NCBI RefSeq assembly: GCF_000702325.1
Contig: NZ_KL370891.1
Location: 952,917-1,016,916, forward strand
Length of the DNA stretch: 64,000 nucleotides
Reading direction: 5' to 3'
Source of the DNA: Thiomicrorhabdus sp. Milos-T2
GTDB lineage: Bacteria > Pseudomonadota > Gammaproteobacteria > Thiomicrospirales > Thiomicrospiraceae
The notes under the pieces are model-generated. The model was given only the letters and a program-made list of their open reading frames with translations, made no database searches and was not told the origin of the DNA. The position numbers were made by a program, and so were the translations under genes. The first letter of the stretch is position 1; every line of letters begins with the position of its first letter. Positions 17,665 to 26,684 of the stretch are shown one piece after another.

Positions 17665-17955
17665 ATGAGTGATATGCTTTCAATAGAAGTAGCTTACGCT
17701 TTAGAAGATGTACAGTACTTGTTTAGTGAAAAGGTAAAACAAGGTACAACGGTCATTGAGGCTTTAAATCAATCTAAGTTATTGGTTGAATTACCAGGCC
17801 TGGTCATTGATAAAGTGGGAATCTTTGGTAAGTTAGTTTCATACGATACCGTATTACGAGAGGGCGATAGAATTGAAGTGTATCGCCCATTAAAAGTAGA
17901 CCCGCGTGAGCGTAGAAGACAAAAAGTTGAAGAAGAGCGCAAAGCCGCTAAGTGA
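17665..17955 (+). CDS. rnfH: RnfH/RatB family ubiquitin-fold protein
   Basis: A 96-residue beta-grasp protein with IEVAYALEDVQYLFSEKV at the N-terminus and the characteristic DRIEVYRPLKVDPRERRR at the C-terminus. The function is not settled. It is the second gene of a ratA-rnfH operon that ends at the strong terminator at 17994. The exact palindrome at 17793-17804 is read as PGLV. Confidence 0.9.
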   Translation: MSDMLSIEVAYALEDVQYLFSEKVKQGTTVIEALNQSKLLVELPGLVIDKVGIFGKLVSYDTVLREGDRIEVYRPLKVDPRERRRQKVEEERKAAK

Positions 17956-17993
17956 TCTAGTTAAGTTGAATTAAACAAGCTTACAAATAAACA

Positions 17994-18033
17994 AAAAAGG
18001 CCTGAATAATAATTATTCAGGCCTTTTTTGTTT
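17994..18033. terminator. Bidirectional terminator between rnfH and bamE
   Basis: A near-perfect inverted repeat: AAAAAAGGCCTGAATAAT followed by AATTATTCAGGCCTTTTTT, with A and T runs on both sides. It serves the convergent rnfH and bamE genes. Confidence 0.92.
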
Positions 18034-18100
18034 ATTTGTTGTTTATAGGGTTTGAACTTATGTATAAGATTTTAGCTAATTGATTTAGCATTAATGAGTT

Positions 18101-18511
18101 TTAAAACCAACCTAAACCTAGCCAAGAGTTGTCTTTTTTTAGCTGAACATTGTCGTTGCTAGTCTTCCAGCTATCTAATAAGTCGTCATTATCAAAATTA
18201 ATTACTAGGTGTTTAGCAAGAATTTTGGTTTCTGAATTTTCAGCAGTAGTGTAGTAAAGATAATCCCAATGCTTTGGGTTAAAGGTATCTTGTCCCATTG
18301 GAGGTCCTAGAAGTTCTCTAACTTGACCTTTTGTTAATCCCTCTTGTAAAAGGTTAACCGATTCTTGGGTCATAATGTTACCTTGAGTTAACGGAGCTTT
18401 ATATGGCGCTAGATATGAGCAACCCGAAAGTAAGCTTAAACTGAATAATCCCGCTAAAAATAATGAACTTGAGCGGTTAATTTTTTTAAGAATCGAATTT
18501 ACTTTTGACAT
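18101..18511 (-). CDS. bamE: Outer membrane assembly lipoprotein BamE (SmpA/OmlA)
   Basis: A 136-residue lipoprotein of the BAM complex, which inserts beta-barrel proteins into the outer membrane. The lipobox LLSGC (cysteine near residue 31) follows a hydrophobic signal peptide. The mature part shows the SmpA/OmlA pattern ITQESVNLLQEGLTKGQVRELLGPPMGQDTF-like, with LTKGQVRELLG and HWDYLYY as markers. It is divergent from fur, the usual neighbour in Gammaproteobacteria. Confidence 0.9.
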   Translation of the reverse strand: MSKVNSILKKINRSSSLFLAGLFSLSLLSGCSYLAPYKAPLTQGNIMTQESVNLLQEGLTKGQVRELLGPPMGQDTFNPKHWDYLYYTTAENSETKILAKHLVINFDNDDLLDSWKTSNDNVQLKKDNSWLGLGWF

Positions 18512-18776
18512 GCTTTCCTCAAATTGAACAGTAGCTTTAAATCAAGCTTGGTGTAAAGCTTAGTGTAAAGCGTAATAACCAGCTTTACAGGGCGCTTTTT
18601 TAACGTTAATAAATTTTAGTTAAAGATAATTTAAGGTATTATACACACTATTCTTGGTACGCACCTTTTGAGATGTGAATTAAATTTTATATCAATTCTA
18701 TCGGCGATTCTGACGTATTACTTAGTATTTAAATGTACTATATATGCGAATTAAATAAGTGAAATTAGGGGTTTTT

Positions 18777-19184
18777 ATGAGCGGAGTAGAACTTAAAAAA
18801 GTGGGTTTAAAAGTCACATTGCCTAGGCTTAAAATTTTAGAAATTTTAGAAAGTGCAGGGGATGAACACCACTTAACCGCTGAAGACGTTTATAAAATTT
18901 TATTAGAACAAGGTGAAGAGGTCGGTTTAGCAACGGTTTACCGAGTATTAACCCAGTTTGAACAAGCCGGAATTGTTAGACGTTTAAATTTTGAGAATAA
19001 TATCTCTATTTTTGAACTTGATACAGGTGATAACCACGACCATTTAGTTTGCCTAAAAAGTGGCAAAGTAAAAGAGTTTGTTGATCCGGTTATAGAAAGC
19101 AGAATTCAAGAAATAGCGAAAGAGAATGGTTACGAATTATCGGGTCACAGCTTAGTGATTTACGGAACCTTACCGCAAGAGTAA
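18777..19184 (+). CDS. fur: Ferric uptake regulator
   Basis: An iron-responsive repressor of 135 residues. It has the winged helix (GLKVTLPRLKILEIL, then ATVYRVLTQFEQAGIV), the dimerisation part with DNHDHLVCLKSGKVKEF, and the terminal ELSGHSLVIYG. Family members usually keep CxxC near DHLVC; here only one cysteine of that motif is left (LVCLKSG), so the structural zinc site is degenerate, as in many Fur proteins of this clade. The ATG at 18777 is preceded by AGGGG; the GTG at 18759 is less likely. Confidence 0.93.
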   Translation: MSGVELKKVGLKVTLPRLKILEILESAGDEHHLTAEDVYKILLEQGEEVGLATVYRVLTQFEQAGIVRRLNFENNISIFELDTGDNHDHLVCLKSGKVKEFVDPVIESRIQEIAKENGYELSGHSLVIYGTLPQE

Positions 19185-19251
19185 GAAAATTACGGTTTTG
19201 GTGGTTAACCATTTGGGGTAGTTTTTTAAAAAGTAATTAAAGGTAATTATT

Positions 19252-19291
19252 AAAAAAGGGTTTGATTCTTTATGAGTCAAACCCTTTTTTA
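19252..19291. terminator. Bidirectional terminator between fur and recN
   Basis: AAAAAAGGGTTTGA followed by a short loop and TCAAACCCTTTTTT, flanked by A and T runs; suits both convergent genes. Confidence 0.9.
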
Positions 19292-19327
19292 ATGCCGATG
19301 CTTTGTTATGAGTGATGTTTTATAAAC

Positions 19328-20998
19328 CTAAGCCGTTTTGTTCTGTGCGGTTGCTAACATCTCTTTAGCGTGATTTAGAGTTTGTTCGGTAAGCGTTAGG
19401 CCGCCTAACATTCTGGCGAGCTCTTCGGTTCTTTGCTGAGGTTCAAGTTTATTTACTTGGGTTGTTGTCACTTCGTTTTCCGTCTTTTTAGCGATATGTA
19501 AATGATTGTGGCCGTGTGAAGCAACTTGAGCTAAGTGGGTTATGGATAAGATTTGTTTGTCATTTCCGAGCTGTTGCATTTTTTGCCCCACGACCTCAGC
19601 AATGCCACCGCCAATGCCTACATCCACTTCATCAAAAATCAGCGTTGGTAAACTGGCTACTTCTGAGGTGGCAACTTGAATCGCCAGACTAATCCTTGAA
19701 AGTTCACCACCAGAGGCCACTTTAGCTAAGGGCTGCAAGGGTTGACCTTTGTTGGCGGTTACTAAAAATACCGTTTTGTCTGTACCTAAAACGGTTGCTT
19801 GGTCACTGTCTGTTAATTGCACCGCAAATTCACCGTTAGGCATTCCAAGGGTTTGCATACCTTCGCTAACAATTTTGGACAAGGCTTTAGCGGCTTTTTG
19901 GCGCGATTTTTTAAGTGTATTGGCTTGTTTTTGATAAGTTAACCAGGCCTGGTCAAGTGCTTCTTTTAGTGTTTCTAAGGAAGCATCAGACTGTTCTAAG
20001 CGCATTAAATCATCTTGGATTTGTTGGCGTTTTTCAACGAGCTGTTCAGGGTCAATATTGTATTTTTTAGCCAAACCAAAAAGGTGAGATAAACGTTCTT
20101 CAACAAAACTGAGTTGTTGAGGGTCTAAATCAACTTGTTCTGCTTGGTGTTGAATTTCGCTTGCGGCTTCTTGAACCTCAATTAAACTGCTGTTTAATTG
20201 TTTAATGGTGCTTTCTAAGCTTGGGCTAAACGCCAAAATACTTTCTAAGCTTTGTACTGCATGGTTAAGCGCATCGACTGCGCCTTGTTCCTCTTCAATT
20301 TGAGAGTAGGCATTTTCACAAGCTTGTTTAATTTCACTGGCATGAGAAAGTTGGCTTTGTTCTTCAGACAAACTTTCAAATTCACCCTCTTGAGGGTTTA
20401 TCTCTTCAAACTCGCTGTTTTGAAAATTAAGCAGTTCTAATTTACTTTGATAATCTGCTTGTTCTTCTTCCAGTTTTTGTAGTTCACGAGTGAGCTTTTG
20501 CCAGGTTTTAAAGTCAGTTTGAGTTTGTTCTACCAGGCCTGGGTGATTGGCGTAAGCATCTAATAAATCTAATTGTTTATGACTGGATAATAACGTTTGG
20601 TGTTCGTGTTGACCGTGAATATCAATTAAAAAACTACCTAAGGTTTTAAGTTGGTTTGCGGCAACAGGGTAACCATTTATATAAGCTTTAGATCGGCCTT
20701 CTGAGGTAACGGTTCTTCGTAGATAACATTGAGTTTCATCATCTAACTCTTGTTCTGTTAACCAACTCTGCACCTGTGGAAGTTGTTCAATATCAAATAG
20801 CGCCGTAACATCCGCTTTAGGGGTATTGTGCCTGACTAAACTACTGTCGGCACGTTCGCCTAAGGCTAGACCTAATGCATCTAATAAAATAGATTTACCG
20901 GCACCCGTTTCACCCGTTAAGGTGGTAAAGCCGGTATTAAACTGTAGTTGAAGTTTCTCAATTAACGCTAGGTTTTGAATAGCTAGTTCTTGAAGCAT
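19328..20998 (-). CDS. recN: DNA repair protein RecN
   Basis: A 556-residue SMC-like ATPase that acts at double-strand breaks. Walker A is GETGAGKS (about residue 31), the middle is a long coiled coil rich in E, Q and L, and the C-terminal half has ASGGELSRISLAI (ABC signature) and TLIFDEVDVGIGG (Walker B). The length is normal. One exact palindrome (19942-19953, read as DQAW) and one variant (20532) lie in the coiled-coil region. No LexA box was recognised upstream. Confidence 0.95.
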   Translation of the reverse strand: MLQELAIQNLALIEKLQLQFNTGFTTLTGETGAGKSILLDALGLALGERADSSLVRHNTPKADVTALFDIEQLPQVQSWLTEQELDDETQCYLRRTVTSEGRSKAYINGYPVAANQLKTLGSFLIDIHGQHEHQTLLSSHKQLDLLDAYANHPGLVEQTQTDFKTWQKLTRELQKLEEEQADYQSKLELLNFQNSEFEEINPQEGEFESLSEEQSQLSHASEIKQACENAYSQIEEEQGAVDALNHAVQSLESILAFSPSLESTIKQLNSSLIEVQEAASEIQHQAEQVDLDPQQLSFVEERLSHLFGLAKKYNIDPEQLVEKRQQIQDDLMRLEQSDASLETLKEALDQAWLTYQKQANTLKKSRQKAAKALSKIVSEGMQTLGMPNGEFAVQLTDSDQATVLGTDKTVFLVTANKGQPLQPLAKVASGGELSRISLAIQVATSEVASLPTLIFDEVDVGIGGGIAEVVGQKMQQLGNDKQILSITHLAQVASHGHNHLHIAKKTENEVTTTQVNKLEPQQRTEELARMLGGLTLTEQTLNHAKEMLATAQNKTA

Positions 20999-21128
20999 AA
21001 CGGTATCAATTCTATTTAGTAGTAGTTATAACGTGAGACGCTTTACAAGCCTCTCAACGTAGTTTAAAAAAGCCTAATTAAAATATACCAGGCCCGGTAA
21101 GTCTGGCTTAAGGCTCTCTATTTGGTGC

Positions 21129-22004
21129 TTATGAAAGTTTATCGCCCCAGCGCAATTTGGCTCGTAACAGCTCAAAGTGGTCGTGTCCTTTTGGATGCAG
21201 TAATCTCAAATAATGAGGGTTACGTTTTACAAAGGTTTGATGAGAGGGTGAAATATCTTGCGTAATTTGACCATCACAAATAATTTGTGCGGTTTTTTCA
21301 CAATATTCATGTGCTCGCAGTTCAATTTCACTGTCACCACTAATCACATAAGGACGGGTGCTCATGGTATGTGGGTTAAGCGAAACCAAAGAAAATGCAT
21401 CTAAATTGGGATCTAAAATTGGCCCACCTGCAGACAAAGCGTAAGCGGTAGAACCGGTAGGTGTCGCTATAATCATCCCATCAGAACGTTGGCTATTTAA
21501 AAAGCGACCATCTACAAAGGTTTCAAACTCAATCATGCGAGGTGAGTCGATTTTATGAATCACCACATCATTAATGGCGCGTTCTTCAAATATTAAATGG
21601 CCCTTATCAAAAACACTCACTTTTAACACATTACGGCGTTCTTCCTGATAAACCCCAGCAAGCACTTCTTCCATCGTAGTTATCATGTCGTCGGGTGAAA
21701 TATCGGTTAAAAACCCTAAACGACCTAAGTTAATCCCTAATATCGGAATGTCATAATCGGCAATATTACGTGCAACATCTAAAAAGGTACCATCACCGCC
21801 CACCATAATCGCTAAATCGATTTTTTCACAGAGTGCTTCACGTTCTAAAAGTGGGGCGTGTTTATTTTTTGGAAACTGTTCGCAAGAGGGTTTATCTAAA
21901 TAAACAGTGCGTGAATGTTTAAGCAAAAAGTCAACTAGTACACCAATGTTTTCCCAACACTGATTACCCGAGTACTTTCCAAAAATACCAATATTCTGAA
22001 ACAT
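21129..22004 (-). CDS. nadK: NAD kinase
   Basis: A 291-residue enzyme that phosphorylates NAD to NADP. GGDGTFLDVAR is the catalytic GGDG motif, followed by LGINLGRLGFLTDI, and NDVVIHK and ATPTGSTAYALSAGGPI are the substrate loops. It lies upstream of recN on the same strand with 130 bases between and is divergent from hrcA. A degenerate palindrome ACCAGGCCCGGT (21087-21098) sits in the spacer towards recN. Confidence 0.95.
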   Translation of the reverse strand: MFQNIGIFGKYSGNQCWENIGVLVDFLLKHSRTVYLDKPSCEQFPKNKHAPLLEREALCEKIDLAIMVGGDGTFLDVARNIADYDIPILGINLGRLGFLTDISPDDMITTMEEVLAGVYQEERRNVLKVSVFDKGHLIFEERAINDVVIHKIDSPRMIEFETFVDGRFLNSQRSDGMIIATPTGSTAYALSAGGPILDPNLDAFSLVSLNPHTMSTRPYVISGDSEIELRAHEYCEKTAQIICDGQITQDISPSHQTFVKRNPHYLRLLHPKGHDHFELLRAKLRWGDKLS

Positions 22005-22076
22005 TTTCTAATCCATCCAAATGGCCAAACTCAGCTCTTTAAAGAGTGAGCGGCTTAATAAATATTGAACTAAGTC

Positions 22077-22104
22077 TTGAATAACCGCCTAAGCATCATA
22101 TAAT
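22077..22104 (+). promoter_or_regulatory. Sigma70-type promoter of hrcA
   Basis: TTGAAT (22077-22082), a 16-base spacer and a consensus TATAAT (22099-22104), running directly into the CIRCE operator. Confidence 0.75.
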
Positions 22105-22131
22105 TTAGCAGTCTACTACTAAGAGTGCTGA
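22105..22131 (+). promoter_or_regulatory. CIRCE operator (HrcA binding site)
   Basis: TTAGCAGTC, nine bases, GAGTGCTGA. It differs from the consensus TTAGCACTC-N9-GAGTGCTAA at one base per arm. It covers the start region just before the ATG at 22133, so HrcA should repress its own gene. Confidence 0.9.
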
Positions 22132-22132
22132 G

Positions 22133-23158
22133 ATGCTAAACGACCGTTCACAACTTTTGTTTAAAAATTTAATGGGATTATACCTTAATGATGGTAAGCC
22201 GGTAGGGTCAACTACGCTAGCTAAATTACCCGACATTGGTTTAAGCTCAGCAACCGTGCGTAATGTGATGGCAGACCTTGAAAAAATGGGGCTTATACAC
22301 TCACCACACACATCAGCGGGAAGAGTGCCAACCGATATTGGTTACCGACTATTTATTGATTCTATTCTTACCTATGAGCCCGTATCTCAGAAGAAAGAAG
22401 CCCTTATTCGTAATGAACTTTCTACAGGGTTAAATCAAGATGCACTTATTGAAAGTGCCTCTAAAGTCTTGTCTGGTATAACGGGAATGACCAGTTTGGT
22501 GTTAATGCCTAATAAACAGCAAGAAGTTCTAAAACATATTGATTTTATTCAGCTCGGTGCTAATCGAGTATTAGTGGTGTTGGTGTTTAATGATAATGAT
22601 GTGCAAAACCGCATTATAGAGCTAGAAAAACCGTTTAGTGGTGATGAACTTCAGCAAACTGCCAACTACTTAAATGAACACTGTTTAGGTAAAAATTTAG
22701 CTGAAGCCAAACAATTTTTAATGTCTAGAATGGATACGATTCGCTCTACCACCAATGATTTTATGAGCTCTATTGTGCAAGCCACTGACTTTGTTTTAGA
22801 AAGTCAGTTAGAACAAAAAATGCCCTTTTTAGTGTCAGGTAAAACCAATTTATTAAACTACCAAGAACTCGCCAGTTCAGAAAAATTAAAAGCCCTTTTT
22901 AACTCATTTGATCAGCATAATGAAATGGTCTCACTGCTAGATAAAAGTATGCAAGCCCAAGGTGTACAAGTGTTTGTAGGCCACGAATGCGGCAATGATA
23001 TTTATGAAGATTGCAGTATTATCACCACGCCATATGAAGTAGAAGGCGAAATTCTAGGTGTGCTCGGCGTGGTAGGACCAAGCCGAATGGACTACCAAAA
23101 AGTCGTGCCTAGAGTCGATATGACTGCCAAAATCTTAGGTTCTCTTCTTAAAAAGTAA
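22133..23158 (+). CDS. hrcA: Heat-inducible transcription repressor HrcA
   Basis: A 341-residue repressor that binds CIRCE and is kept active by GroEL. The N-terminal winged helix is visible (GKPVGSTTLAKLPDIGLSSATVRNVMADLE-type, with SSATVRNVMADLEKMG as marker), followed by HTSAGRVPTDIGYR. The C-terminus has VLGVVGPSRMDYQKVVPRV. Autoregulation is supported by the CIRCE site. In most relatives grpE follows directly; here 6.7 kb of accessory DNA intervenes, and a second copy of the last codons lies at 24126. Confidence 0.95.
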   Translation: MLNDRSQLLFKNLMGLYLNDGKPVGSTTLAKLPDIGLSSATVRNVMADLEKMGLIHSPHTSAGRVPTDIGYRLFIDSILTYEPVSQKKEALIRNELSTGLNQDALIESASKVLSGITGMTSLVLMPNKQQEVLKHIDFIQLGANRVLVVLVFNDNDVQNRIIELEKPFSGDELQQTANYLNEHCLGKNLAEAKQFLMSRMDTIRSTTNDFMSSIVQATDFVLESQLEQKMPFLVSGKTNLLNYQELASSEKLKALFNSFDQHNEMVSLLDKSMQAQGVQVFVGHECGNDIYEDCSIITTPYEVEGEILGVLGVVGPSRMDYQKVVPRVDMTAKILGSLLKK

Positions 23159-23386
23159 ATTCATAACTTCCCTCTTTAAATTTCCTTTTTATTCAAAACG
23201 TTTAAGAAAAGATAGCCAAACAACTTAATAGAGCCACTGCTCCAAAAGCAAAAGGTGGCGACAGGAAATCAAAGAGGTTTAAGAATGAAAAAGTATAAAT
23301 CAATCGAGTCTGACCCTATCGATTGAGTAGGATTTTAATTTAATGGAATTTAACTATTCAAACAAGTTAATGCTGCTTGTTTACAA

Positions 23387-23671
23387 TTAAGATCTCTGCT
23401 TAGCTATCTTATAAGCTTGTTGTTTATCTCGTTTGCCAATCGCAACCACAAATACAACTACGCGTTCATCTTGAACTTGATAAATGAGTCTATGACCACT
23501 ATTACGAAGTTTGATTTTGTAACAATTTTCCAGTTCACGAAGTCTATTTGCCTCAATTCTTGGGTTTCTCATTACGTTTTCTAGTTTCTTCTTTAGTTGT
23601 GTACGAATACTAGCATCGAGTTTATGCCATTCTTTTAACGCTCATTGGTCAAATTCAAGGCTATAGTTCAT
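23387..23671 (-). pseudogene. RelE-family toxin gene with a nonsense codon
   Basis: ATG at 23669-23671 overlaps the end of the antitoxin gene by 11 bases and opens a frame MNYSLEFDQ-stop-ALKEWHKLDASIRTQLKKKLENV, then RLRELENCYKIKLRNSGHRLIYQV and VFVVAIGKRDKQQAYKIA. This is a full-length RelE/ParE-type mRNA interferase of about 94 codons except for TGA at 23642-23644 (codon 10), where CGA (Arg) would fit. Restart at an internal ATG (23572) would lose the first helices. The toxin is therefore probably dead while its antitoxin stays intact. Confidence 0.8.
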
Positions 23672-23900
23672 CAAGTTTTACTGCTACTGGAATTGGACTT
23701 TGCAAGCGTTCACGGGCGATTTTTAATAGAGCTTCATCATCATTACTCAATAAAACGGGCTTAAACGGTAAAGAATGATTTACGGCTACATACTCAAGGG
23801 TTTGGCGTAATAGTTCGGACGGTGTGACGTTTAATTCTTGTAAAGCATTATAGGCTTCAGATTTTAAAGCATCATCCACTCTTGTGGTAATGGTCCCCAT
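23661..23900 (-). CDS. RelB/DinJ family antitoxin
   Basis: A 79-residue antitoxin. The N-terminus TITTRVDDALKSEAYNALQELNVTPSELLRQTLEYV is the ribbon-helix-helix DNA-binding and dimerisation region of RelB/DinJ, and the acidic C-terminal part would wrap the toxin. The stop overlaps the toxin start. An upstream ribosome site (GGAG) fits the ATG. With the toxin disrupted, it may persist as a regulator or a decaying remnant. Confidence 0.85.
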   Translation of the reverse strand: MGTITTRVDDALKSEAYNALQELNVTPSELLRQTLEYVAVNHSLPFKPVLLSNDDEALLKIARERLQSPIPVAVKLDEL

Positions 23901-24125
23901 GTTTTGTTTCTCCTCTGGGTATTAGTTAAGGCGCACTTTCAAATAAGTTTGGTAACAATATGTAATAACAAATGTCATTACATTATCATAATAATTGCAT
24001 GATTGACAAGTTGTACAATGACTTTTTATAGAATTTAGGTCGTTGGGTTTTGTGAGTGAATTACTGAGAAGATTGATTGGGTAAAGAAACCAAGAGATAT
24101 GTACTTAACTATTCTGTGAATGCAC

Positions 24126-24151
24126 GAGTAGATATGACCGCAAAAATCTTA
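24126..24151 (+). repeat. Degenerate second copy of the hrcA 3' end
   Basis: These 26 bases match 23112-23137 inside hrcA with three mismatches and still read RVDMTAKIL in the same sense. The relB/relE segment lies between the two copies. Confidence 0.75.
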
Positions 24152-24774
24152 TGGAAAAAGGGGCAACTTAAAGTAAAGGGGTCAGTATGAAGTTCCCCCA
24201 ATAAACTGGACGGTTAGACTTTATCATAAAAAGCCATTTCGTAATTTAAAGGCGATTCATAATTGAGATAAGAATGCCTTCTTATTTTGTTGTAAAAGAC
24301 TTCAATGTATTCAAAAATGCTACTTTGAGCTTCTTCTCTTGTTAAATAGCTTGTTTGATAGACCAACTCTGATTTTAAGGTACTAAAAAAGCTCTCAGCC
24401 ACGGCATTGTCGTGACATTCTCCTTTTCTGCTCATGCTTTGGATTATCCCGTTGCGCTTAAATAATGCTAAGTAAGCATCAGATCGATAGGTAGAACCTT
24501 GATCAGAGTGCAGTATTACCTTTTGTGCTGACGGTTTCGCCTTCATGGCCATCTTGAGCGCCATTGATACAAGATTCGTATCGTTACGTTTGCTCATTGC
24601 CCAGCCATTTACTTTGCGTGAATATAAGTCAATAACCACAGCAAGGTATAACCAACCTTGTCGGGTATAAACAAACGTTGTGTCACTCACCCATTTTTGA
24701 TTGGGGATAAGGGAAGAAAAGTTACGGTTGAGAACATTCCCTGTAAACCCTCGCGTATTACGTGCGATTTTAGC

Positions 24775-26046
24775 CACTGCTGTCCCACTTAATTTCTCAC
24801 CAAGCCTAAACTCATTTGGGGCCTCACGTTTTCTACATTAGGTGGTGGCTTCAAAAGTTCTATTAACGGCCTTCTAATAAATAGATTCATTTGTAGTAAT
24901 CTTAAAATCTGCTGAAAACTCTTTTTCGATCCTGATTGAAACTTAAGAAAAGCGATAATCAAATAAACACATAATGCGGCCATGATTTGAGTCATTACCG
25001 CATTTTTAGAGTTACCTAAAAAAGCTTTGATTTTTAGATTTTGTTTGATCCATTTAAAGAAGAGTTCTACCTGCCAACGCTCTTTATATATATCTGCAAT
25101 TGTCTGAGCTGACCAGTTCATTTGATTGGTAATAAACTGATAATCTTTTTGCGTGACGGGGTCGTAATAATTCACTAAGCGAATAGCGGGTAAGTTTTCT
25201 CTAAGGGATTTCTGTCCAGTGTATTCAATGATCTGATCAGAAATAATGTTTAAGTTTTTTGTCGTCGGTAACGTTTTTACAACTTTATACTTTGCATTGC
25301 CTCGGATTCTTGTTACCCATACCAACCCTTTTGAACTCAAGGCTTTGTGCCAGCTGAAGTTGTTATAACCTTTGTCAAAAACGAGTACACTTCCCTTTGG
25401 AAACTTCCATAAATCAACTTGTTTCATTTCAGACTCTTTGGCTCCTGTTAAGGATGCAAAAGCTGGGATAAGGCCATCATGATCAAGTCCAATATGCAGT
25501 TTCATGGCTGATTTTTTCTTATTGTAATCCGCCCATGGAAAAAGCTTCATGGAAAGATCAATAAGAGAACCATCCAACGAGAATAGCTTTGATTTGAATC
25601 TGAAATTATGTTTTGGTGAGTGCTGAGAGCATTGTTTGTAAAGCTTAGAAAACAAGTCAGAATAGAACTGATAATCTAGCTTTTCATTGGCTCGACTGAA
25701 TGTCGTGCGTTTTATTTTTTGGCTGCCTAAATGATATTGCTGTTGGGGTTGTGACTCTATTGTGGCTTCAATATCTCGAAGGCTATGGCGTGCACCTATC
25801 TGGCCAATCGCCAAGGCTGCAAATTGAGACCAGCGACTTAAAGCGTCACTTCGTCATTTCCCATCATGAATGCTTGAAAGCTTTTCAAATTCAAGTCTCG
25901 GAAACATTTTTAAGACTTGTGATAATACTGTATTATGAAAGCTCATAGTCTGAATCCTCTGTTATTACATATGTTTGGTGGTACTTACATTGTAACAATC
26001 TGTATGGATTCAGGCTTTTTCATTTTAGCTAAGTGGGACAGCAGTG
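24775..26046 (-). mobile_element. IS4-family element inserted in IS3 orfB
   Basis: A 1272-bp element with 17-bp perfect terminal inverted repeats CACTGCTGTCCCACTTA. It is flanked by GATTTTAGC on both sides (24766-24774 and 26047-26055), a 9-bp target-site duplication. The perfect inverted repeats and duplication suggest a fairly recent event. Confidence 0.95.
24789..25946 (-). pseudogene. IS4-family transposase with an in-frame TGA
   Basis: From ATG 25946 the frame reads MSFHNTVLSQVLKMFPRLEF, meets TGA at 25854-25856 (codon 31), then continues RSDALSRWSQFAALAIGQIGARHSLRDI and on to 24789, about 385 codons in all. The DDE core is present: FSLDGSLIDL (first D), LVFDKGYNNF (second D) and YKERWQVELFFKWIKQNL, the YREK-like motif with the catalytic E. 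Restart at 25814 would drop the N-terminal DNA-binding part, so this copy is probably not active by itself unless the stop is read through. Confidence 0.85.
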
Positions 26047-26357
26047 GATTTTAGCCCTTTTATGCTTGATTGACGTATTGGCATAAAGCCCATTTTCTCT
26101 CATCATTTTGGCGACTTTGTTTAGGCGAATAGAAATGTTGTTTGCTTTAAGCTCTTTATAGACTCTAGGCGAACCATAGTTTCTACGGCCCGCTTTATAG
26201 GCTTCAATAATTTTCATCAAAAGATAATTGTTCTGCTTACTTCTGAGACTCACAGGTGCTTTTTTCCAGTGATAAAAGCCACTTTTGGATACATCCATGC
26301 ACTGACAAAGTAGTTCAATAGGGTAAAAAGTTTGTTGCTGTGCAATAAACTTAAACC

Positions 26358-26684
26358 TTAATCCTTTTCGTCCTCGAAGTAAGCTTGAGCCTTTTTTAGA
26401 ATTTCATTCTCCATGGCTGCAAGTTTAAGTTCTTTTTGGAGACGATTATTTTCTTTAATTAATTCAGAGACAGTCAGTTGGCGGTGGTCTGAATCTTCGT
26501 CAGTGGCGGTTCTCTTAAACGCTTTGCTTTGTTTAGTATCCAATTGCTGTCTCCATTTGTATATCATATTACGACGAATTCCGAGATCTCGTGCGAGATG
26601 AGCAATTACTGTATCAGGTTGACTGGCAAGGCGTATAGTTTCGAGTTTAAACTCTTTGGTAAATGCGGTGTATTTTCGGTTCAT
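26358..26684 (-). CDS. IS3-family OrfA (helix-turn-helix protein)
   Basis: A 108-residue protein with the HTH (FTKEFKLETIRLA, then IAHLARDLGIRRNMIYKWRQQ) and a C-terminal leucine-zipper coiled coil (ELIKENNRLQKELKLAAMENEILKKA). It binds the element ends and is fused to OrfB by -1 frameshifting at A AAA AAG (26391-26397 on the complement) to form the transposase. It appears intact, so only OrfB is damaged. Confidence 0.9.
   Translation of the reverse strand: MNRKYTAFTKEFKLETIRLASQPDTVIAHLARDLGIRRNMIYKWRQQLDTKQSKAFKRTATDEDSDHRQLTVSELIKENNRLQKELKLAAMENEILKKAQAYFEDEKD

Larger units (their letters stand above)
24214..26397 (-). pseudogene. IS3 orfB transposase, split by the IS4-family insertion
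   Basis: The N-terminal part (before 26047 on the minus strand) has QTFYPIELLCQCMDVSKSGFY and RRNYGSPRVYKEL (HTH_21 region). The C-terminal part (24774 to 24214) has NQKWVSDTTFVYTRQGWLYL (first D), ILHSDQGSTYRS (second D) and SRKGECHDNAVAESFFSTLK (the E). Reading starts by -1 frameshifting from orfA at A AAA AAG (26391-26397 on the complement). Removing the nested element and one copy of its 9-bp duplication restores an open frame through AKIARN, so the gene was intact until the insertion. Confidence 0.9.

Noticed and set aside
23642-25856. The TGA codons in relE and the IS4 transposase as selenocysteine
   Set aside because: Neither family uses selenocysteine, no SECIS-like hairpin is evident after the codons, and CGA-to-TGA change explains relE simply.
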